NCBI GenBank assembly: GCA_949987705.1
Contig: OX465286.1
Coordinates: 11,885,092 to 11,949,091 of the forward strand
Length of the DNA stretch: 64,000 bases
Direction: 5' to 3'
Source of the DNA: Thereva unica
Taxonomy: Eukaryota; Arthropoda; Insecta; Diptera; Therevidae
This document shows, piece by piece, positions 46,370 to 58,445 of this stretch. Numbering within the stretch: position 1 is the first letter of the stretch; every line of letters begins with the position of its first letter. The notes under the pieces were generated by a model, which was not told the DNA's origin, searched no databases, and was given only the letters and a program-made list of their open reading frames with translations. The translations under genes were made by a program, and so were the position numbers.

Positions 46370-47760
46370 TTGACGACCTTCAATAGTTCAGCAAACTCTC
46401 TTCAAACTACACAAAGAATTATTATGTTTGATTTTTTATTATTGATAAAGGTCAGTAACCGGTGGAAGGTTTTTGATTTTTAAATGAGTTGCATTTACAC
46501 AGAGAATTGTTGTTACTAAATATCATCTCATTCCGCGCCGCATTTATAATGAATGGAGGAGGATTTAGTTGTGTATATATGACTAACGCGCAAACGCAGA
46601 CGAATCAAAGTAAATAAATTATTAAAAATTAGTGAGTAAAATTGAAATTTGATTTTAATAAAATTTGAAAATTTTTAAAAAATTTATTGCGCAAAGTTCT
46701 TTATTATTAAAAAAAAATGTTTAACAATTACTTACCGAGTAAATAAGTAAACGAATCGCGGCATGCCTAAATACCTAACCCGAAAAATCCAGACGAACTT
46801 CTGAAACTGAACTGGTTTTAACGCAATGAGATTTTGCAAATGAGTAAAAAGAAATGTATGCTTCACCGTAGAGTAGAGAGACCTCAATATCTACATATTT
46901 TCTTGCATTCAATATACCATATGCCCGATTAAAGCTGGTGCTGCTGATATGCCCATTGCGCTCATTTCATTGCATCTCTCTGCACAAAATCTTATAGGGC
47001 ATTGCAAAACCCTCTGCTAGAGTCAGTCAGACAAACAAGCTTTGTAGTAACACCGAATGGTAATCTAATGACGGCATCAAGGCCGAAAATTCTCTCCTTT
47101 AAAGCGATCAAATTATTTTAAAAGAAGAAAAAAATAATGGAAAAAAAAGAAATTATGCAATATCTTCAAACAACGTTAAGAAAATCACTGGAAGTTACTA
47201 ACAACTCTGACTGTACCCCCCCCTCCCCCCCCCCCCAGTTTAGACAGACAGACGCACAGTGTGAATTTATTTATGGAAACTGAACCTGTCTCTGAGATTG
47301 CTGCTTTTTGTGGGGCGGCCCCATCGTAGTAGATTGCTTACACATATGTGCAATAGCAGTCACAGTTTGGTTTTATTAATACGACTATACGAAATCAATA
47401 TATGTATATATATATTTACTTGATGCTATCGGGCTGCGACCACTCTGTTATTATTACACGACAACTACTCATCTTAATGGCCGTGATCCATTAAAATTAT
47501 AAAAGTAATGAACAAAAAAAAGAAAAAATGGCAGTTAACAGTGCCACAAGCTAAGCAGGTTATCTTATTACGAAAATATTGATGCACAGCAAGTGGCCGA
47601 AACAACGTTGACCACACAACACAATTATTGCTAATAATTAAAATAAAAACCGATTTTCAGGCAATGGAAATTTATACACAACAACCCAGGGCTGGCACAA
47701 TAATAAGAGTGCGTCTGCCGTAATCCTTTCATGTTTTGTGGAATTTGGGCTCTAATATAA

Positions 47761-47762
<2 letters not shown>

Positions 47763-47836
<74 letters not shown>
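47763..47836. repeat. (TA)n microsatellite
   Basis: About 37 TA units; the alternating IY open frame over it is meaningless. Confidence 0.95.
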
Positions 47837-47839
<3 letters not shown>

Positions 47840-48432
47840 TTTTATATTCCAATGATTCGTGCAAAAACCTCTTAGTTTTAATTACCCTTTTCCTACACAA
47901 CAGTATCAACTCTTAACTCAATGCTCAATGACATCACTAAAAGTGGTTTTACCAAGTCCAAAAATTGTGTTTACGTTTCCGTAAAAACCTCAATTCCCAA
48001 CTGAAGGTCAAGCACAACCCAACAATTCTTGGATTAATTTTTTTTTCTTGTTTGACGTCGTCATGCTGTAGCAATAATAATAATTTTAGTAATTACGAGA
48101 ATTTCGAATAAAAAAAATTAATTAAAAATTGTCTAAATTGAGAGACTCCTTAGGGTGTTAAGACATATGATGATTTGATTGCGACTGCGCCATCGTTTAG
48201 CTAAATTGCTGCTGTTTTCAATGTCAAAAGTAATAATTATTATTAATTTTCGCGTTTTAGTAAATAATAATTAATGAATTCTACCCCCCCCCCGCCCCTC
48301 CCCCCTCTATAGACCAAACAATTTAAATGCTCAAACTAGTTGGGATGTGGGTTTGACCCCTTCGGTCCACACACGATTAACTTCCCAGTATGACGAACGT
48401 AGACGGAATAAATTCTTACAAACTATCTAGTA

Positions 48433-49272
48433 CAGTGATTCCCAAAGTGGGTTCCACGAAAAATTTTTAGAGATCCGTGTCACCAGCGCCGAGGCGCAAA
48501 TACATTCGCAGACTCACTGGCGCTGCGCCGGCCGTTTAACGCGTTCTTGCTAATCAGAAAGTGCGAGTGGCCCTTCTTCCTTGAAATTTGGTCTACGTCA
48601 CGCCGCGTAACATTTTGGCCGCCATTCCATATTCCCATGTCGAGGGGGTTGTAAAGAATATGGTAATCCGCCCTCTTGAGATGGCCGCCATGGGCCAAAC
48701 GATATATTAAGTATACTATATTGCTTATGATATTCTACTTATCATACCCTTTCATTTGATACCCATGTCGAAGGGGTTGTGAAGAATATTTCAATCCGAA
48801 CTCCTGAGATTGCCGCCATGGATCTAACGGTATATTGAGTATACCATATTGCATTGCCATCGGAGCTAAAGCTGTATGCAAAATTTCAGCATGATAGGAT
48901 ATCCGGAAGTATTTGAAAATCGATTGCAGAATTTGTTCCGTGAAGAAAACAGTAATCCGTCCTCTTGAGACGGCCGCCATGGATCTAACGGTATAATGAG
49001 TATACCATATTGCATTGTCATCGGAGCTGAAGTTGTGTTGCAAAATTTCAGGGTGATCGGGTAACCGGAAGTATTCAAAATATCGATGCAAGATATGTAC
49101 CGGACAAACAGACAGACAAGAAAGCGAGCTAATAAAAACGTTTTAAAATATATTAAAGGATAAATATATACATATGTATATCATATATCATTTTATTTTT
49201 TCATCGTTGGGTTCCGCCAAATTTATTACATTGTAGAAAGGCTCCGTACTAAATAAAGTTTGGGAACCACTG
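48433..49272. mobile_element. hAT MITE with exact 8-bp target duplication
   Basis: Ends CAGTGATTCCCAAAG... and ...GTTTGGGAACCACTG are classic hAT termini. ATCTAGTA flanks both sides exactly (48425-48432 and 49273-49280). The interior (48590-49160) contains repeated segments with GCCGCCATGG and CGGTATAnTGAGTATACCAT, a separate old repeat captured or inserted inside. Confidence 0.9.
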
Positions 49273-49280
49273 ATCTAGTA

Positions 49281-50627
49281 ATACGTTTTGCACTAGTGGG
49301 AAATTCAATAGTATCAGAACTGGTGACAAAGTAATCCTGAGAGAAGCTTGTTCAAATGACTATAATAGTGCTAAATACACAAGATTTTTCTAGAATTTTT
49401 TTTCCTGAACGTTACACGAAACAAACATTTAATTTGTACTTCGTTCGCTACACTAAAGCACAGGTGTTCGAATTCGTATTGAGCGTGTGCTGAAGCGCCG
49501 CTGATAAACTGGGAAGCGAATGACTTCATTTTGGAAATTCCAAAGATTTTCGGAGATATTAGCAAAACTAATCAATGTAAAGTACTTGTCAGACTTGACC
49601 AAAAAGAACAAATTTTTGCGGCAACTACTGGAAATCCAGTAATCGGTTCATCGGGATCACAACCACAATTTCTTGAAACTGTAGGACATAAAAAACAATT
49701 CCCCGTCAAAAAAGTGCTGATCCCAGGCTTGAAAAATTCGTGTGATGTTTGTAAAGGGTAACACGTAATTTTTGCACGATTTTTAAACGTTATCGGATTT
49801 TGACAAGTGATGTTTTTGTTGGAAAGCTATCGCTGTGCAGAACCCAAAAAAGATCACTTCGTTTATATCGGGTCCCATTCCATCGAGTTTATTAGATATT
49901 AGCAAAAAAATATCAATTTAAAGTCTTTCTGACAGTCGAAGTTTTTCCATTCAAACAAAAAAAGACCCGACCGAATGCTATGAAATTTTTTCCAGAGCAT
50001 TTTTCGTTAATATTCTTCTTTTGGCACCTCAAAGAAGTCGATATAGTTTTCGTTCGCGCAGCACCCTGCAGGTACAAAAATCACGAACGTCGTTTAAACA
50101 AAAAAAAACGGTTCGTCCGAATTTTATGAAAATCTTTTCAGATCATATTTTCGTTAATATAGTCTTCGAATGGTACCTTAACTAAGTCGATATCATTTAT
50201 GGCTCGCGCAATATCGCGTATGTACAAAAATCACTTATGTCGTTTCAACCAAAAAAACGGCTCGACCGAATATTAAAAAAATCTTTTCAGATTATATTTT
50301 TGTTAATACGCTTCGAACGGCACCTCAACGCAGTCGGTTATCTTTTATGGTTTGCGCGATATCGTGCAGGAAAAAATTACCACATACGTACGCACACACA
50401 CACACACATACTTCTTCCCAAATTTTTGCTTAAAATGCCCCTGCAAACAATTTCTCGGCTGCTCGCTTTCTCGAGCTATTTTCGAAACAAAATTTGTCGA
50501 GAATTATTCGAAAAACAATCGTTAAAACGACCCCTAAAGCTTTTACGCTCTTTCCATGGTTTTGTTTCTTTCTCCCTTCCAATTGCTTTAAAAGTTGGAA
50601 TTTTGGATTTTGGTTTTGCTATCGGAA
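49281..50627. other. No gene; contains a tandem array
   Basis: AT-rich with short frames of no recognised family; the ~150-bp tandem array at 49925-50395 is listed separately. (CA)n-like CACACACACA at about 50395-50410. Confidence 0.4.
49925..50395. repeat. ~150-bp tandem repeat, about three diverged copies
   Basis: TACAAAAATCAC recurs at about 50073 and 50223. CTTTTCAGAT, ATTTTCGTTAATA, GGTACCTTAA-type and GCGCGATATCG-type words recur with the same spacing. Copies differ by indels, so the array is old. Confidence 0.7.
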
Positions 50628-50635
50628 GATGAGTG

Positions 50636-51045
50636 CATGGAAGCTATACAAGGAGATATAACTCTTATGGGGAAAATAACCGGAAATTGATGCGTAGCAG
50701 AAACTAAACTTCTAGTTCATTATTGGCCACAGATGTCGCCTAAAGCTGACGTGCCCCACATGAAGTTAGCTGAATTTTACCCATTTCGACGATTTCTTCA
50801 AAATTGTCAGCCGAAATGCAAAAAAAATCATCATCATTAACCATAAAATGGTTAAATAAGAAAAAGCAGAAGCTGATTTTTCAAGTTAGGCGTAAAGATA
50901 AAATATTTTAATAGTTAACGAACTTGGCCATGAACCGGATGAATATAATCCGCCATGTTTTTTGGGGTACATGTGACTGTGGCGCCCTCATTAATCAAAC
51001 GAAAAGTGACAACACGGAGTTATATCTCCTTGTATAGTCTCCCTG
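50636..51045. mobile_element. hAT MITE with exact 8-bp target duplication
   Basis: Ends CATGGAAGCTATACAAGGAG... and ...CTCCTTGTATAGTCTCCCTG are inverted over about 28 bp. GATGAGTG flanks both sides (50628-50635 and 51046-51053). 410 bp, no coding capacity. Part of the interior (50950-50997) resembles 62576-62625. Confidence 0.88.
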
Positions 51046-51053
51046 GATGAGTG

Positions 51054-52259
51054 CGTGCACAAGACTATGCAGGAAACGCAGGCGCGATGGCAATAAGCTG
51101 GCAAGCATTTTCAATAGTAGAATTGAATGGAAAAAAACGAGCACGTAAGCGTATAAAGCATTCGAGAATTATTCGATATCGATTCCAAAAAACGACATGC
51201 AAAGCCTTCCAGATTCCGTCTAAAAAGCGATTCGTTATAGCGTTCCTTTTTTATCATTTTCGATAACGCTTTCGAGTCGTTCTCGATTTCGTTATCGAAG
51301 AAAGCTTTCGCTTTTTAATGAATCGCTCTCACTTCGATATCGACTCGGAATGTTTGCAGGGTGGGACCTTGAAAAACGAAAATACGTTGAAAATTTCGAC
51401 CGACTACAATAACTTCCCCTATACTGGGGAAGTTAATTATTACAGGAAATTTGTGTAATAAAACTATGAAAAAAAATCCTAACAATGAACGTTCACAATG
51501 CGTAACGGCAAAGTACATTGCTCGAAAACTTAGTAAAGCATCCAAGAAAAGCGCGCCTTCCTGTTTACAAAAATATACGCCATCATTCATGTGTTACCCA
51601 AAGACCTTCAAAACATTAGCAAAACAAAAAACCCAAATCCGTGCAAGCCAAATAATTATCCCATCTACCCCATCTCGGCTCGCATTATATACTCTTTGCA
51701 CAAAGTACGAAATAGTTTTTTAGTAGATATTCATTGTGTATACATATATATATATTTTAAACGTAATTACAATCAGTGCAATTCACCTTAAAAATGCCCG
51801 CAGCACAAATGCCGTAGTACAGAATTAGTGTGGTGGTTTCTCTTGCTTATCCATATATTACACTTATCTTGCCCCGCCGAATGTGTCTGGCAATAGAAAG
51901 GTAGTTTCAAAAATAATTACAAAATTGAAGCAATTTTTCTAGCCCGTTCTCCCATTAACCGTGCGCGCGCAACCTAAAGGGGGAAAAGTTTACTAAGTGT
52001 GTCGTAATCCGATTATTTTTTAAGGCAAAAAAGTTGATTTCATTTTTTCTCTTCTTTACTTTTGCACAACAGATAATATCATCCGACATCCAGTTGTCCC
52101 ATGTGTTTTGAGATATTCATAATCGCTTGTGATTACATGTGGAATTAACGTCTGTGAATTAATCAACATATGTATTAATATTGATAAGAAAATTCCATTC
52201 AGAACAATGGAAAACTGGTTCACAGATAACACGCGCGTACATATATAATTAGTTTATAA
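51054..52259. other. No gene; TTCGA-rich inverted segment
   Basis: 51155-51350 is rich in TTCGA/TCGATATCGA words in inverted arrangement (51160-51190 versus 51325-51350), perhaps another foldback MITE. 51360-52259 shows nothing recognisable. Confidence 0.35.
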
Positions 52260-52815
52260 GAAGAGTTACAAGCGGGTTAGGTTAAGGTTAGGTTAGATAT
52301 GGCTGAGCTGTTGGTTTAAGCTCATACACTTAGGCCAGAAGGATAGGCTCATTGTGATGCCACTTTAAACCTGATGTTTAAAGTGTCGTTTCTAAACTAA
52401 ACCATGCCGAGGAAGCAATGAATCTTCTAACTTGCGGGATCCCAATCTTCGAGATTTGCGGAAGCGTGGTTAGAAAGGGTTTACCAAATTTGGTTAATTT
52501 TCTTCTGGTTAAGGCTGGGCAGTGACAGAGGAGATGTAGTATACTTTCCTCCTCGTACAGATTCATCTTCTGCAAAAATGGTAGATCTCAGGATCTAGGC
52601 GGGTCGCATGGGTCCCTATCAGACAGTGTCCGGTCAGCACTCCCACTATAGCTGAAAGGTCTTGTCTCCCGAAGATCAGTAGTGAATTGGTTCACATGAG
52701 ATCATAAGAGGGCCAGGTTAATTTATTAAGATCCCTCCAATGCTTTTTCGTTTGTTTTTTTATGTGGAAAAACCAAGCTCGGGAAAACTGATTGTGGGAT
52801 ATTATTCCACAGCCA
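52260..52815 (-). mobile_element. LINE C-terminal fragment (-) plus SINE tail
   Basis: The minus frame 52575-52378 reads EEESILHLLCHCPALTRRK, the C-terminal zinc-knuckle type end of I/R1-like LINEs. GGTTAGGTTAAGGTTAGG at 52275-52296 is a short repeat at its 3' side. At 52755-52790 a poly-T plus ATGTGGAAAAACCAA matches, reversed, the SINE tail at 56260-56287. Confidence 0.6.
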
Positions 52816-52906
52816 AACTGTTCTATTTTATAAACAAACTATTAGACGTTAGTGTGCGCGAAAAAAAGGATTGCAAGATATAAGATTGACCCGAGTGGAC
52901 TAGTCT

Positions 52907-54140
52907 TGTGTTCTTCTTCTTCTTCTTTGATCCCTTAGCTGGCGGTCCAAGCGGGATGTCCCCGCAACGGATACGCTGCTGTCGGTGCCGCTGGGTCTCG
53001 AACTCTATTCACGATTCGTTTCCATTCTTGCCGATTCAAAAATCTGGACGTATCGAGCCAGGTTTTCTTCGGTGCCGATCGCTGAATTCTTCAGTCTGCG
53101 GGACGGTCTCGTTAGAGAAGTTTACGTGGCGAGCGGTTATCATCCATTTAAACATGACCAAACCACCGTAGTCGACGTTTCAGAATTTCTTCTTCGATCA
53201 GTGTCTGCTGATCGTATATTTGTCTCTTTTCGAAGGCGATCGCGGAATGAGACACCGAGAATCTGTTTCAAGCATCGCATTTGGAGGCCTCGACCTTCTT
53301 GACGTCCGGCTTCAGCAGTGGCCACGTTTCCGATCCATAAAGAAGAATCGCAGAGATCAACGTTCGTATTTTCGTTTTGATGGAAATATTTGTTCGTTTC
53401 CATATGCACCACTTGAGCGAGGCGAATGTTGCTGTTGTCTGGCCGATGCGGCTGTGAACGTCGGCCGTCGATGCCACTTTCGTTTCCTCAACCAATGATC
53501 CCAAATATTTGAACATCGGAACCTGTTCGATTTGGGTTCCATCGAAGTGAACACTGGCCCTCGATCTGTCCGTTGGTCTTTTCCGCATTGATTTTAAGCC
53601 TTATGACTGGGCGATGCGGGAAATGTCGCATAAGATGTCCGTTGCTTCGGCATCCGTGTCGGCGAAGATGGCGCTATCGTCGGCCCACGTGAAGTCAGTT
53701 ACGAAGTTGTTCTTGTCGTATCGAACTCAGAGTCGTCCATCGAATGCTTCACGCAAATCGCGTCGATCACAACATTAAAAGAGAAGTGGCGAAGCGACAT
53801 CTCCCTGTCGGACACCCGTTTGAATCGGGAACTCCTCGGATAAGTCGCTTCGAATACGAACGCTGCTGGTTGAGCCATCGTACAACGCTTGGAGAAGTTG
53901 GATCATTTTCAATGGCGCGTGTTCGTGTTACGTGCAATCAAAAGCGGATTTCAAATCGATGAAAACGACGACAGTTCGTTTGCCGCAACGAATTATTTCT
54001 TCCATTAGCTGACGGAGAGCGAATATTCGATCAATGCATCCTCGATGTGGTCTAAATTCAGCTTGTTCTTTCCGGCTCGTTGCGGGAGAAATATTTCCGT
54101 GCAGGCAGGAGAGCGGATATGTCAACGGAACAGTCGCTAT
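52907..54140 (-). mobile_element. RTE-like LINE (-), third family
   Basis: Minus frames: EFRPHRGCIDRIFALRQLME and VVVFIDLKSAFD (motif A, 54060-53930); after scrambled sequence, MFKYLGSLVEETKVASTADV and LISAILLYGSETWPLLK (53510-53300). (TTC)n at 52913-52930 is the tail. Broken by frameshifts; the YADD region is not readable. Confidence 0.75.
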
Positions 54141-54149
54141 GGTAATAGC

Positions 54150-54840
54150 GATACAACTTTGACACTGCTACTCTACATTCCTACGGAGGATCAGAGAGTC
54201 AATGGATACGTAAAGGCCGTTATCTCCGATGATTCGGATGGCGCGGCTTTGCACCTTGTCGAGCCACGCTAAGGCGGTTTCCAGGCGCCAGCCCAGACAA
54301 ATGAGTTATAAGAAATCCTAGGCATTGGGATGCTTGTTTAGCGATTTGGAAAATGTGATCATTCCATCGCAAGTCCTCAGATAAAGGGTAAATTCAAAAA
54401 CTCATCACTGCCGCATCAATGCAGAATTCAGCTACAGACTTCAAATTGAAGTCTGTAGCTGAATTCCGCAGTGATGCGGTCGTGATGAGTTTTTGAATTT
54501 ACCCAAAGTTATACCCAAGATGTTAAGAGAAGGATCAGCTGTAAGATTTGTTTTACCCACTGAGACAGAAGGAAGGTCGGTGCAGTTTTTATAAGTAATG
54601 AGACAGTACTTCATTTTGGAGGGGTTGAACTCAACACGATTCTTGCGGCCCCAACCAAGAATGTGTTTGATCTAGAAGCTGAGCAGTGGATTAGAAGAGA
54701 TTGAAAGCAGATCATTTATGAATATTCGGAAAAGAGCGGTTGAAACAACTGATCCTTGAGGAGCTCCGGCCGATATGGTGCCTGATTAGATTCGATGCCA
54801 TCCAATACTAGCTTTATTGAACGCCTTTGACACGCTTTAT
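54150..54840 (-). mobile_element. Jockey-like LINE 3' part (-)
   Basis: Aligns with 36285-36800: CATTCCATCGCAAGTC, GGGTTGAAyTCrACACGATT (two variable positions) and ACGCTATCCAATACTA-like blocks are shared. A palindromic MITE (54386-54504) is inserted in it. Confidence 0.75.
54386..54504. mobile_element. Near-perfect palindromic MITE, 119 bp
   Basis: GGGTAAATTCAAAAACTCAT... folds back on ...ATGAGTTTTTGAATTTACCC almost completely, around a centre near 54446. Flanked by AAA (54383-54385 and 54505-54507). Comparison with the uninterrupted LINE copy near 36415 supports the borders. Confidence 0.85.
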
Positions 54841-54844
54841 TGGC

Positions 54845-55905
54845 ACTCTGAAAACTGTGTGGTCTATTTCTCCATTCACAACGTTAAGTGATGTGGACTC
54901 CGTAGTTCCTCGTCAAGGAAATCTCGGGTGTGCAGAAGTTTGTTTTTGTGGGAATGGTAATAGAGTTCAGCACCTTCTTTTATTCTAAGGGCTGCGATCG
55001 TTGCACTTTTCCTTGCCACAACATCCAAAGGTATAACATTACATTTAGGGCGTCTGTAGATGTGGAGCGGAGTGCTCCTGTTATGCACAGCTCCGCTCAT
55101 ATTTGTACTTTCTGTAGTTTGTTTAGCACGGTAGACTTACTCAGAGTTGGCCACCATACTAAGACCCCGTATATTTCTTTCCAATGGATTTTCGCTTGGA
55201 CGTGATGCCCCTCTGCCTTCATGCGTCGCAACAGCTGGTTCACAGTCACGACCCATAGGAGCGGGGAAGATGTTCCTCCTTGCGGAGTGCTTCTATTTAC
55301 GGCCCTTCGGACCGAGTTGTCGCCCAAGACCGCACTCCAGTAAGCATTTGGTGGATAAGAGACAGCAGCGATGCCTCGATCCCCTGTTCTGCCAAGACCA
55401 GGATAATGGCGTCCGGGAGTATTAGGGTATATCGTGACAGCTGCCTCGGTCGTAGTACTACTCAGGAAGTGGGTGTCCATAAGTAGTGTCAGGGATTCTC
55501 TGCTTGAGTAAGTCCAATCGCCGTTCTATCTGCGTAAATAACTGAGCATTGTTGGCGCTTCCGACGTGGACGTATGTTGCTGCAAAAGGTAGCCCAGGAG
55601 ATACGTTCGGCCGTCCTTATTGCCATTTTGTATCTATTCAGCTTCGACTTATAGCAGCCCCAGGAGGTTGCGCTGTTGTGCTGTGTCTAACTGAATTAAA
55701 TTCCTTTCTATACTCTTTTTGGAGTATTTCAAGTTCGCGAGACCATATGGGGGTTTGGCCCAACCTCTTTATGCGATCTGTTCGGACAAGCGAGCAACAC
55801 GCCTCAGATACTGGAATAAACGACGACGGCTGCGGCAACGAAAAGGACAAAACGATTTACGATTTATTTTCTCATGAAATGTTCAGAACTCTGTACAGAA
55901 CTTGA
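54845..55905 (-). mobile_element. R1/LOA-like LINE fragment (-)
   Basis: The minus frame 55480-55097 holds RSTPQGGTSSPLLWVVTVNQ (RT motif B; this GTPQGG...SPLLW form is typical of the R1/LOA branch). The frame 55100-54876 continues with ARKSATIAALRIK after the RT. The frame 55850-55638 with WSRELEILQKEYR is the EN-RT linker. Motif A and the YADD box are not readable. Inactive. Confidence 0.7.
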
Positions 55906-57341
55906 GCTACAAAACATCTACCCTGTCAAAGTGTAAATCTGACATTACCGCCATTCAGGAGATGAGATGAACGGGGAATGATGTTTTGCAAAAACCTGAG
56001 TTCGACGTATGTATATATTACAACTGCCATGCAAGACACCATGTACTCGGTTGTTTTTCACTTTAATTAATTCTACTTTAATACTAGAATAGAATTATCC
56101 ATTAGCCCCACCCCACCTAGCGAAGATTTATAGCTACGCCCCCCCCCCACCAAATTTCTGGCTACGGCACTGTACAATAGACTAAGAGTTCAAACGTCTG
56201 GTTTATCGCCATCTGTTTCAACACATGATCAACGACTGGTAGTAACAAAGGGCGATTCCCAAGATTGGTTTTCCACATAACAAAAAAATATTTTTTTTAT
56301 TTCTTTTGTAACAACTAAACAATGCGCAATCGATTTTAAGTGAAACCACCATTGACCTATCAAAATCTATCTGGAAATGTTTCACCTGATTTATCCTAAG
56401 CGAGAGTTAGCCTCTTTTGTAAGACCGCTATTCTGAAATCTAGTTCTGCAATAACTAAGTTTAGATATTTTGCAACCACTGGCGTGCAGTGTCTGTCAAA
56501 TCGCACCAAATATAATTGAACTTGCGTCTAGTTTTTCAGTATCAATCAATCATGATAATCCACAAGAGTATGGTTGTAAACGGTCAATAAACAACATAAG
56601 AACATTACAAAACTCTCGACTAGAGTCAGGTGTAAAAAAGATGAAAGTGAAATAGTACAGTGTACAATCTCAACGCAAGTAGTAAGAGAGTATCGTAAAC
56701 GTGTTCATAGTACAACATCTATAAAGCAAGATCACTGAACTATTTCCTCTTGCTTGTTCTTTAGAGTTTGGGCTACATTTGGCTGTACCTTTTCGATAGT
56801 TTTATGTACACACAATCTCTGTGTGATCCCACAGAAAAATGAGACGAACAAACAAATATTAATTAAAAACAAAAAAAAATTATTTTTAATTGTTATATTC
56901 CCGCGCACTAGCTATTTGTGCGCGGTGTGTATGCTGATCCTAGTAGCCCACAACCTGTATTTTAATAACTAACCATATATATATGTGAAGATAAGTAAAT
57001 AGGTTAGATGTAGAGAGAGACATGCAATCGGGTCGACGTAATCGCAAATAAAAATTTCAATTGGGCACGGTTGGTGGATTTGTTTGTAATTGTAATGCTT
57101 AGAGAAATTGAACGAGCCTGATGCTTTTGTAATTAAGTTTTTTTTTTTTTTTTTGTAATATGCTCAGAAAGGTCTGAGATAGTTTTTTTGTTACACTTTC
57201 ATTAATATATTTGTACCAGCTTTACGCAATTTCAATTACTATCAGAAAAAAACAACTATTAATGCATGATTTTAATTAATCAGTCTTGACACAGGAATTT
57301 TTAATCTGCTCTGTTTATAATATTCTGCTGTAACTAGTGTG
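55906..57341. other. No gene; SINE tail and hAT scrap
   Basis: 56215-56290 (+) carries GGTAGTAACAAAGGGCGATT and a CACATAACAAAAAAA end, a SINE 3' tail. TTTCTGGCTACGGCACTG at 56155-56172 looks like the end of a hAT element. A frame at 56470-56655 is protein-like but unrecognised. 56903-56925 is a small GTGCGCGG hairpin. Confidence 0.4.
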
Positions 57342-57486
57342 TTGCCAGGCCCGATTTGTTGGCAGATAGTAAAACAAGTCGGGATTTAGGGTTGTAGATC
57401 GGGACAAACAAAAAAAAACAAGGTTTTTTAAGTTAAACTTTAATTTATTGCGTTTCGCAACTAATATTACTACACCTTTTCGTCTT

Positions 57487-57654
57487 CAAATTGGGACTAA
57501 ACAAATTCAAATTAGGAATAAACAATTTCAAATTGAGACTAAACAATTTCAAATTGGGAACAAACAATTTTAAATTGGGACTAAACAATTTCAAATTGGG
57601 AATAAACAATCTCAAATTGGGACTAAACAATTTCAAATTGGAACCGAACAATTT
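57487..57654 (+). repeat. 21-bp minisatellite, 8 copies
   Basis: Unit CAAATTGGGACTAAACAATTT, exactly 8 x 21 bp with a few substitutions. The same unit occurs inverted at 58229-58354. Confidence 0.95.
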
Positions 57655-57918
57655 GAAGTAATAAATGAAGTACTATCAGTAAAGATTAAAGTATTAATTA
57701 TTTTTATTAAGTTTGGAATAAATATGAACACAGATAACAATATAAAAACATTATTTAAAAACGAGCATCCATCATATTTAATGCATCAGGTATGAACCTT
57801 TGAACGATGGGCGATATATTTTGTGCAGTTCACATCTGTTTGATTTCTTATATCATTAATTAAGATGGCTTGAAACCATTGTAAACGATATTCGGCTTGA
57901 GTCATAACTAGCCCTGTC

Positions 57919-58200
57919 TTAATCGGTTAGAGTTTGTGGCATTTGTATTGCTAATTCTCTTTTAACGTTACCTTGACCAAGCGTGCTCGATAGCATTAAA
58001 CATTGGACTATAGGGTCCAAGTCTAAGTAATCTATGACCAACAAATTCATTTTCCTGAAGCACTTCTTCGATAGGCATGAAAAGGCATGATAAGGCCCAT
58101 TATCAATAACTAATACAATATTTGTCTGATACATATTTTGAGCATTTATTAGGCAATGGCTAACAAAGTCCTTGACCTCTGGCTTCTTAAAAGCACTCTT
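57919..58200 (-). pseudogene. DDE transposase C-terminal remnant (Tc1/mariner/IS630-like)
   Basis: The minus strand reads NIVLVIDNGPYHAFS in one frame, then after a frameshift PIEEVLQENEFVGHRLLRLG, PYSPMFNAIEHAWSR and a stop. The Asp of IDNGPYH and the Glu of NAIEHAW are the second and third acidic residues of the DDE triad. The first Asp and the DNA-binding part are absent, so it is non-functional. It lies between the two inverted 21-bp arrays. Confidence 0.75.
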
Positions 58201-58228
58201 CCTAATTTCATGATGAACTAAACCCATA

Positions 58229-58354
58229 AGTCTCAATTTGAAATTGTTTAGTCCCAATTTGAATTTGTTTAGTCCCAATTTGAAATTGTTTAGTCCCAAT
58301 TTGAAATTGTTTAGTCCCAATTTGAAATTGTTTAGTCCCAATTTGAATTTGTTT
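58229..58354 (-). repeat. 21-bp minisatellite, 6 copies, inverted
   Basis: Same unit as 57487-57654 in reverse orientation (reads TTTGAAATTGTTTAGTCCCA on +). On the minus strand it translates as FKLGLNN repeats, which are a by-product of the 21-bp period. Confidence 0.95.
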
Positions 58355-58445
58355 GAAAACGAAACAATGCGAATCGGATTCGTTGACGTTCGTTGGTTCT
58401 GTGTGGACGGTTTAGCGAAAGCCAACGAAAATTCGTTGGCGTTCC

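Larger units (their letters stand above)
45483..48432. other. No gene recognised; microsatellites and AT-rich DNA
   Basis: Contains a (GCC)n-like GC-rich spot at 46153-46172, C-runs at 47216-47237 and 48284-48306, and two long (TA)n tracts annotated separately. It may be intronic or intergenic; no exon with convincing coding sequence was found. Confidence 0.4.

Noticed and set aside
47631..47909. 92-aa frame with IY repeats
   Set aside because: Translation of a (TA)n microsatellite.
57919..58425. 168-aa minus-strand protein with FKLGLNN heptad repeats
   Set aside because: The repeats are the translation of a 21-bp minisatellite; the only real protein part is a frameshifted DDE transposase remnant.
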